This document shows, piece after piece, positions 6,027 to 10,944 of a DNA stretch of 10,944 nt. The notes under the pieces were generated by a model, which ran no database searches, was not told the origin of the DNA, and was given only the letters and a program-made list of their open reading frames with translations. This DNA comes from Rhodanobacteraceae bacterium UBA703 (lineage in GTDB: Bacteria; Pseudomonadota; Gammaproteobacteria; Xanthomonadales; Rhodanobacteraceae). The first letter of the stretch is position 1, and each line of letters starts with the position of its first letter. The position numbers and the translations under genes are program-made. Location of the stretch: positions 1 through 10,944 of the forward strand of contig DBMH01000003.1 of the NCBI GenBank assembly GCA_002297645.1. The letters run 5' to 3'.

Positions 6027-8210
6027 ATGACCGTTCCCCCTTCCCGGTCCGCGAGCACGCCAGAGACGGGCGCTTCCGTGCTCGCCGCGTGGATGGCGCG
6101 GCGGCCGCCGGCGCCGGATGCGTCGGTATTGGCGCGTGCCTGCGCGCTCGCACTCGGGCACGCGGCGGCGTCGTCGATGCCGCCCGCAGTACAGGCGGAA
6201 CTGGTCGCCGTGCTCGACCTGCTCGAGCACCTCGGTGTCGGCGAGGAGGCGCAGGCATCCTGCGTGCTGCATGCGCTCGCGACGAGCGGCGTCGAATTCG
6301 GGGAGGCCGATCTCGCGCCGTTCCCGTCCGACGTGCGCATCCTGTTCGAAGGCCAGCAGGCGGCCCGCAAGGTCTGGGCGTTGCACGCGAACCGTAGCGG
6401 CCCCGGCGGCAACGAAGGGCTGCGCCGGCTGCTGCTCGCGATCATCCGCGACCTGCGCGTCGTCTTCATCCTGCTGGCGCGCCAGCTCGTGCGCATGCGC
6501 GCGGCGGACCGCCTGCCGGAAACGGAGCGTCGCGAGCTGGCCCAGCTCAGTACCGACATCCATGCGCCGCTGGCGAACCGGCTCGGCATCTGGCAGCTCA
6601 AATGGGAGCTGGAGGACCTCGCTTTCCGCTACCTGCAGCCGGACGTCTACCGCCGCATCGCCCGCCTGCTCGACGAGCGCCGCGGCGACCGCGAGAAATG
6701 GATCGCCGTGGCGCGTGCGCAACTGGGCGAGGCGCTGGCGAAGGCGGGAGTGAAGGCGGACATCGCCGGGCGGCCGAAACACATCTATTCGATCTGGCGC
6801 AAGATGCAGCGCAAAGGGCTCGAGTTCTCCGAGCTCTACGACGTGCGCGCGCTGCGCGTGATGGTCGACGACGTCGCGTCCTGCTACGCCGCGCTCGGCA
6901 TCGTGCACACGCTCTGGTCGCCGGTGCCGGGCGAATTCGACGACTACATCGCCAATCCGAAGGGCAACCAGTATCAGTCGCTGCACACCTGCGTGATCGG
7001 GCCGGAAGGCAAGACCGTCGAGGTGCAGATCCGCAGTTTCGAGATGCACCGCCACGCGGAGCTCGGCGTCGCTGCGCACTGGCGCTACAAGGAGGGCGGC
7101 GGCGGCGATGCCGGCTTCGAGCGCAAGATCGCATGGATGCGGCAGCTGCTCGAGGGCAAGGACGCGCGCGACGACGACGCGGCGCTGCTCGCCGGCTTCC
7201 GCACCGAGGTGGTCGAGGACCGCGTCTACGTGCTGACGCCGAAGGGGCAGGTCGTGGATCTGCCGCGCGGCGCCACGGTGCTCGACTTCGCCTACGCGAT
7301 CCACACCGACGTCGGCCACCGCTGCCGTGGCGCCAAGGTCAACGGGCGCATCGTGCCGCTGAGCTTCCAGCCGTCCAGCGGCGATCGCGTCGAGGTGCTG
7401 ACCGGCAAGACGCTCGAGCCGCGGCGCGACTGGCTGTCGCCGCACCACGGATTCCTCACCACGCATCGTGCGCGCGAGAAGGTACGCACCTGGTTCAAGC
7501 GCATCGACCTGGCGCAGAACCTCGCCGCCGGCCGCACGCTGCTCGAGCGCGAGCTGAAGCGCCTCGCCCTGCACCACGCCGACCTGGACGGCCTGCCGGA
7601 GCGGTTCCAGCTCAGGAACCTCGACGATCTGCTCGAAGCGCTCGCGCTCGGCGACGTCAGTACCGGCCAGATCGCGCGTGCCCTGCACGAAATCAGCACT
7701 CCGGCGCCCGAGCCCGGCATCGCGCCGCCGGCGCCGCCCGTGCGCGTGCCGAGCGCGGACAGCGGCGCGATCGTCATCGACGGTGTCGGCAACCTGCTGT
7801 GCCAGCTCGCGCGTTGCTGCCATCCGCTGCCGGGCGACGCGATCGCCGGCTACATCACGCGGGGGCGCGGCGTGTCCGTGCATCGAGCCGACTGCGCGCA
7901 GCTGGGGCGCCTGCGCGAGCGCGACGAGAGCCGTGTCGTCGCGGTCGAGTGGGGTACGCGCAAGCAGGCCGCCTACGACGTCGACATCGTCGTGCGCGGC
8001 TACGATCGCAAGTGGCTGCACAAGGACGTCAGCAACGCGATTGCCGCCGCGAACGCGCACGTCATCGCGGTCACCGCCCGCGTCGACGCGAAGCAGGGAA
8101 TCGCGACCATGGACTACGCGCTGCGCGTGACCGATTTCGGCCAGCTCAGCAGCTTGCTGAACCAGCTGCTCGCGGTGCCGAACGTGATCGAGGCGCGGCG
8201 CGTCGGCTGA
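6027..8210 (+). CDS. relA: GTP pyrophosphokinase RelA, (p)ppGpp synthetase I
   Basis: Ribosome-associated stringent-response enzyme that transfers pyrophosphate from ATP to GTP or GDP when uncharged tRNA is in the A site. The predicted length of 727 residues is close to E. coli RelA (744). I chose ATG 6027: the in-frame ATG at 5967 would put the 5978-6003 hairpin inside the gene and add a 20-residue tail unlike RelA. Domains: a degenerate HD hydrolase domain (about 25-190), where the usual H-D pair is His82-Ala83 and no E-D pair follows, so no hydrolase activity is expected; synthetase (about 200-360) with GRPKHIYSIW (248-257), the E-x-D-D motif EFDD (303-306), YQSLHT (316-321) and HAELGVAAHW (343-352); TGS (about 400-460); helical region; a Pro/Ala-rich linker near 560-580; zinc-finger domain with Cys592, Cys597, Cys598, His619 and Cys623; ACT domain (about 645-727). 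The E-x-D-D motif marks monofunctional RelA rather than SpoT or Rel. No clear promoter or Shine-Dalgarno site is visible. Confidence 0.96.
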   Translation: MTVPPSRSASTPETGASVLAAWMARRPPAPDASVLARACALALGHAAASSMPPAVQAELVAVLDLLEHLGVGEEAQASCVLHALATSGVEFGEADLAPFPSDVRILFEGQQAARKVWALHANRSGPGGNEGLRRLLLAIIRDLRVVFILLARQLVRMRAADRLPETERRELAQLSTDIHAPLANRLGIWQLKWELEDLAFRYLQPDVYRRIARLLDERRGDREKWIAVARAQLGEALAKAGVKADIAGRPKHIYSIWRKMQRKGLEFSELYDVRALRVMVDDVASCYAALGIVHTLWSPVPGEFDDYIANPKGNQYQSLHTCVIGPEGKTVEVQIRSFEMHRHAELGVAAHWRYKEGGGGDAGFERKIAWMRQLLEGKDARDDDAALLAGFRTEVVEDRVYVLTPKGQVVDLPRGATVLDFAYAIHTDVGHRCRGAKVNGRIVPLSFQPSSGDRVEVLTGKTLEPRRDWLSPHHGFLTTHRAREKVRTWFKRIDLAQNLAAGRTLLERELKRLALHHADLDGLPERFQLRNLDDLLEALALGDVSTGQIARALHEISTPAPEPGIAPPAPPVRVPSADSGAIVIDGVGNLLCQLARCCHPLPGDAIAGYITRGRGVSVHRADCAQLGRLRERDESRVVAVEWGTRKQAAYDVDIVVRGYDRKWLHKDVSNAIAAANAHVIAVTARVDAKQGIATMDYALRVTDFGQLSSLLNQLLAVPNVIEARRVG

Positions 8211-8221
8211 CCGCGCCGTGC
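8193..8221 (+). terminator. GC hairpin spanning the relA stop codon
   Basis: Bases 8193-8202 pair with 8212-8221 in a 10-pair stem with one G-T wobble; the 9-base loop contains most of the TGA stop (8208-8210). No T-run follows. It could help end the relA transcript or shield its 3' end, but the sequence is GC-rich enough that a chance hairpin cannot be excluded. Confidence 0.3.
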
Positions 8222-8231
8222 GCAGGCTGCA

Positions 8232-8240
8232 TGCTATGCT
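8232..8240 (+). promoter_or_regulatory. Extended -10 promoter candidate for the kinase gene
   Basis: TGCTATGCT is an extended -10 (TG, one base, then TATGCT, four of six against TATAAT). There is no convincing -35 at 17 bases (CGCGCC), which is usual for extended -10 promoters. Transcription would begin near 8247, leaving about 48 bases of leader to the GTG at 8295. Confidence 0.4.
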
Positions 8241-8294
8241 CGGTCGCCATCCGGAACGCCGCGAGGCGCCGCATCAGACGGACATGACGCCAAC

Positions 8295-10817
8295 GTGATC
8301 GAGATCCCCGGATACCGCCTGTTGCGCCAGCTCGGACGCGGCGGCATGGCGACCGTCTATCTGGCCGTGCAGGAATCGGTCGACCGCGAGGTCGCCCTGA
8401 AGATCATGTCGCCGGCCCTGCTCGCCGATCCGAACTTCGGCGAACGCTTCCTGCGCGAGGCGAAGATCGCGGCGCGCCTGCACCACCGGCACGTCGTCGG
8501 CATCCACGACGTCGGCCGCGCCGGCGACTATCACTACATCGCGATGGAGTACCTCGGCGGCGGTCCGGTGTTGCCGAAAGACGGCAGCGCGCGCGAGCCG
8601 GCGTTCGCGCTGCGCATCGCGCGCGAGATCGCCGGGGCCCTGAACTACGCGCAGGAAAAGGGCTTCGTGCACCGCGACGTCAAGCCCGACAACATCCTGT
8701 TGCGCGACGACGGTTCCGCCGCGCTGACCGACTTCGGCATCGCGCGCGCGCTCGATTCGACGCTGCGCATGACCAAGACCGGTGCCGTCGTCGGTACGCC
8801 GCACTACATGAGCCCGGAGCAGGCGCGCGGCAAGCCGGTCGACGGCCGCTCCGATCTCTACGCGCTCGGCATCGTGCTCTTCGAGATGCTGGTCGGGCGC
8901 GTGCCGTACCAGGCCGAGGATTCGCTCGCGGTCGGCATCATGCACATCACCCAGCCGGTGCCGGAACTTCCCGAGGGCATCGGCGACCTCCAGCCGCTGC
9001 TCGCGCGCCTCCTGGCCAAGCAGCCCGAGGATCGTTTCCAGACCGGCAACGAAGCCGCCGCCGCGATCGGCGCGATCGAGCGCCGCATGACGAGCGGCGA
9101 ACTGCCGCAACTCGTCCACAGCCGGGCGACGTACGACGACCTCGGGGTCCTGCCGGAAGGGTTGCGGGCCGTCTCGCCGCAGCCGCCGTCGGTGGCGGCG
9201 CAGGGCGATCGCGCGGAACCCAGCCTCGGCCGCATCGACCAGATCGTCGGCGCACTCGACGACGGCGAACGGCGGGCAGGGCGTCCTGCTGCTGCTTCCC
9301 GCGGGCCGGTGCGCGCCTCCTCGCTGCGCCGATGGCTCGTTCCGGCCGCCGTGGTGCTGCTCGGACTCGGCGCAGGACTCGCCTGGAAGCACCAGGACGT
9401 CCTGCGCGCGCTGCTGCCGCGTACCGAATTCAACGACACCTTGTCGCGTGCGCAGCGCGCGCTCGAGGCGGGCAGGCTCGACGGCAACCAGGGCGACAGC
9501 GCCCGGGAGCTGTTCCTCGCCGCGCGTGCCCAGGATCCCGACAACGACGTCGCCCGGCGCGGGCTGGATGCCGTCGGACACAAGTTGCTCGAACGCGCCG
9601 ACGCCGCCTTGAAGGGGAACGACCTGGTGGCTGCGCGTACGGCGTTGGCCAGTGCGCGCGAGTTGCTGGGCGGCGGCGCCGAGGTCGAGCGTCTGGAGTC
9701 CGCGCTGAAGCAGGGCTCGTCGCGCGACGAAGAGATCGCCGGCTGGCTCGCCTCGGCAAATACCGCGCTCGATGCCGGCCGCCTCGGCGGCACCGGCGGC
9801 GCGGCCGAGATGTATCAGCGCGTACTGTCGGCCGACAAAGGCAATGCGCTGGCGTCGGCCGGACTGGAGAAGGTCGCCGATGCGCTGGCCGCGCAGGCGC
9901 GCAGCGCGCTGGAGTCGAACGACGTCGCCGCCGCCGCGGAACGCAGCGACGAGATCGCACGCATCCTGCCGGCCTGGGCCGGATTGCCGGACCTGCTCGG
10001 CCGTATCGCGCGCGCGCGCGAAACCGAGAAGGCGGCGCTGGAAGACGACGTCACGCAAGCCGAGGCGCAGCTTCGCGCCGGCCACGTGTCCGGTACCGAG
10101 GACTCGGCACTCGAGCGGTTCCGGTCCGTCCTGAAAAGGGAGCCGGACAACGCCCGCGCCAAGGCAGGCCTGCGCAAGGTCGCACAGGCGTTCGTCGTGC
10201 GTGCCGAGGCGGCGATCGAGGAGCAGAACGCCGCTGCGGCCGACCGGCTGCTGGTGCAGGCGGGAGAGCTCGTGCCGGACCTGCCGGATCTGCGCGCCGC
10301 CCGGGTGAACCTGCGCGAGCTGCGCGAACGCCTCGCGATCGGCGCGGAGCGCGCCGCGATCACGCCTGCACAGATCGAGCAGGTCCGTCGCCTCGTCGCC
10401 GAGGCCGGCGCCGCCGCTGCGGCCGGCAACCTCATCGTCCCGCCCGGCGACAGCGCCTACGACAAGTACCGCGCCGCGCTCGCGATCGACGGCAACGACC
10501 GCGCCGCGCTCGACGGTATCGCGCGCCTGCCCGCGCGCGCCAAGGAACTCTTCACGCAGGCGCTGACGGACGGCGCGCCCCAGCGGGCCCTGATCCTTCT
10601 CGACGCCGTACGCCAGATCGCCCCCGGCGACGTCTCGGCCGGGTCCATGGCGGAGAAGCTCGCGAACGCTTTCCTCGACCTGGCCGATGCGCGCCTCGGC
10701 GAGGGACGTCGCTCCGATGCCGCCCGTGCCCTCGGTGCCGCACACGATCTCAGCCCGGCCAATCCGCGTCTCGCTCCGCTGGAAGCACGTCTGCAGGCGA
10801 TACCGGAAAAACCCTGA
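8295..10817 (+). CDS. Transmembrane Hanks-type Ser/Thr protein kinase with periplasmic repeats, 840 aa
   Basis: Signalling kinase of the PknB-like class. The GTG start gives MIEIPGYRLLRQLGRGGMAT, the usual opening just before the kinase fold; no in-frame ATG lies between the relA stop and this codon. The kinase domain (about 6-262) has every catalytic element: glycine loop GRGGMA (14-19), Lys36, Glu55, HRDVKPDN (126-133), DFG (146-148), activation-loop threonines 156, 160, 162 and 168, SPE (173-175) and Asp187. A charged, Pro/Ala-rich linker (about 265-344) leads to Arg345-Arg346 and one hydrophobic segment (347-364). By the positive-inside rule the kinase is cytoplasmic and residues 365-840 periplasmic. 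That part has no PASTA domains; it consists of four helical repeats of about 100-115 residues (see the repeat entries), resembling TPR-like scaffolds. It probably senses or binds an envelope partner, which is inference. Probably transcribed alone from 8232-8240; the spacing would also permit read-through from relA. Confidence 0.93.
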   Translation: MIEIPGYRLLRQLGRGGMATVYLAVQESVDREVALKIMSPALLADPNFGERFLREAKIAARLHHRHVVGIHDVGRAGDYHYIAMEYLGGGPVLPKDGSAREPAFALRIAREIAGALNYAQEKGFVHRDVKPDNILLRDDGSAALTDFGIARALDSTLRMTKTGAVVGTPHYMSPEQARGKPVDGRSDLYALGIVLFEMLVGRVPYQAEDSLAVGIMHITQPVPELPEGIGDLQPLLARLLAKQPEDRFQTGNEAAAAIGAIERRMTSGELPQLVHSRATYDDLGVLPEGLRAVSPQPPSVAAQGDRAEPSLGRIDQIVGALDDGERRAGRPAAASRGPVRASSLRRWLVPAAVVLLGLGAGLAWKHQDVLRALLPRTEFNDTLSRAQRALEAGRLDGNQGDSARELFLAARAQDPDNDVARRGLDAVGHKLLERADAALKGNDLVAARTALASARELLGGGAEVERLESALKQGSSRDEEIAGWLASANTALDAGRLGGTGGAAEMYQRVLSADKGNALASAGLEKVADALAAQARSALESNDVAAAAERSDEIARILPAWAGLPDLLGRIARARETEKAALEDDVTQAEAQLRAGHVSGTEDSALERFRSVLKREPDNARAKAGLRKVAQAFVVRAEAAIEEQNAAAADRLLVQAGELVPDLPDLRAARVNLRELRERLAIGAERAAITPAQIEQVRRLVAEAGAAAAAGNLIVPPGDSAYDKYRAALAIDGNDRAALDGIARLPARAKELFTQALTDGAPQRALILLDAVRQIAPGDVSAGSMAEKLANAFLDLADARLGEGRRSDAARALGAAHDLSPANPRLAPLEARLQAIPEKP
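9438..9738 (+). repeat. Kinase periplasmic repeat 1
   Basis: Residues about 382-481 of the kinase. The core is a helix ending in LEAGRL, a Gly-rich loop DGNQGDSA (396-403), a helix with LFLAARAQDPDN, then RRGLDAV and a helical hairpin with ADAALKGNDLVAARTAL. This unit matches the general plan of the other three copies; only the pattern, not the exact DNA, is repeated. Boundaries are approximate. Confidence 0.65.
9741..10041 (+). repeat. Kinase periplasmic repeat 2
   Basis: Residues about 483-582. It repeats the plan with ALDAGRL, a Gly-rich loop GGTGGAAE (498-505), MYQRVLSADKGNA, SAGLEKV and ARSALESNDVAAAAERSDE. Against copy 1, A-G-R-L, A-x-G-L-x-x-V and the N-D-x-x-A-A turn are kept, about 102 residues apart. 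Confidence 0.65.
10044..10344 (+). repeat. Kinase periplasmic repeat 3
   Basis: Residues about 584-683. The plan is AQLRAGHV, loop SGTEDSAL (599-606), ERFRSVLKREPDN, KAGLRKVA, then AEAAIEEQNAAAADRLLVQAGEL. It is the copy closest to repeat 1 around the D-S-A and P-D-N positions. Confidence 0.65.
10368..10796 (+). repeat. Kinase periplasmic repeat 4, divergent
   Basis: Residues about 692-834. The loop is longer (AGNLIVPPGDSA, 710-721), followed by YDKYRAALAIDGND and ALDGIARL, then the helical pairs AKELFTQAL and LADARLGEGRRSDAARAL. The spacing from copy 3 is about 116 residues rather than 102, and the end is extended, so this may be one repeat plus a capping segment. Confidence 0.5.
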
Positions 10818-10898
10818 GCCTGGAGCAGCAGAGAACTGAAGCTGCGGTGACATCGGCGATTCCAGCCCACCTACGGGGAAGCCGCCGGACGGCCCCGG

Positions 10899-10928
10899 TC
10901 GGGAATGGAAGCCCGTATCCTTTCCCGA
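10899..10928. terminator. Hairpin after the kinase gene, possible terminator or repeat element
   Basis: TCGGGAA (10899-10905) pairs with TTCCCGA (10922-10928); the stem continues as GGA (10907-10909) with TCC (10918-10920) after one T-T mismatch, giving ten pairs and an eight-base loop. It starts 82 bases after the kinase stop. Its 3' arm is the beginning of the heptamer array, so it may form part of a dispersed repeat element as well as a transcript end. Confidence 0.45.
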
Positions 10929-10944
10929 TTCCCGATTCCCGATT
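10924..10944. repeat. Tandem heptamer CCCGATT, three copies, running off the window
   Basis: CCCGATT occurs at 10924-10930, 10931-10937 and 10938-10944 without mismatch and reaches the last base, so the array may be longer. Arrays of this ATTCCCG type are, as I recall, common between genes in Xanthomonadaceae; their role is not known to me. Confidence 0.8.

Noticed and set aside
6019..6028. GATTCCCGAT at the relA start codon resembling the right-end heptamer
   Set aside because: Only one unit and ten bases; too short to separate from chance.
5904..8060. 718-codon open frame on the - strand over relA
   Set aside because: Antisense shadow of relA: no motif, biased composition, and the + strand product is unmistakable.
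8274..10853. 859-codon open frame on the - strand covering the whole kinase gene
   Set aside because: It mirrors the kinase frame in GC-rich DNA, has low-complexity Arg/Gly/Ala/Val-rich composition and no domain I recognise; the + strand frame has every kinase motif.

Overview
The window looks like a piece of chromosome from a high-GC gammaproteobacterium, most likely of the Xanthomonadaceae/Lysobacteraceae group (inference). The grounds are the strong G/C bias at third codon positions in the core genes, a gammaproteobacterial-type monofunctional RelA with an E-x-D-D synthetase motif, a full-length-type HrpA helicase, and a CCCGATT heptamer array at the right edge of the kind I associate with intergenic regions of that group.

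Layout, left to right. (1) hrpA, a DEAH-box RNA helicase, on the + strand and cut by the left edge (2-3901). (2) A short convergent gap with two GC hairpins (3902-4032). (3) A small exported protein on the - strand (4033-4503). (4) A 256-base divergent gap (4504-4759) whose right part can fold into two hairpins and carries two perfect palindromes; it reads as the 5' leader of the next gene. (5) An unrecognised exported protein of 396 residues with six cysteines (4760-5950). Its DNA is clearly less GC-rich than everything around it (hand counts of 50-57% in three 60-base lines, against 67-75% in relA and kinase lines). It is followed by an 11-bp perfect hairpin that looks like its terminator. 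(6) relA, (p)ppGpp synthetase (6027-8210). (7) An 84-base gap with an extended -10 promoter candidate. (8) A membrane-anchored Ser/Thr protein kinase (8295-10817) with a periplasmic part built from four long repeats. (9) A 127-base tail ending in a hairpin and three copies of CCCGATT that run off the window.

Functionally, HrpA (translation/RNA quality control), RelA (stringent response to amino-acid starvation) and a transmembrane Hanks-type kinase are all stress or signalling components, but nothing in the sequence ties them into one pathway or one operon. hrpA ends convergently, the exported orphan has its own leader and terminator, and the kinase probably has its own promoter. I found no transposase, integrase, tRNA, rRNA, CRISPR array or phage gene. 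The least explained segment is the low-GC exported-protein gene with its structured leader. I do not claim a new system, but that is where I would look first.
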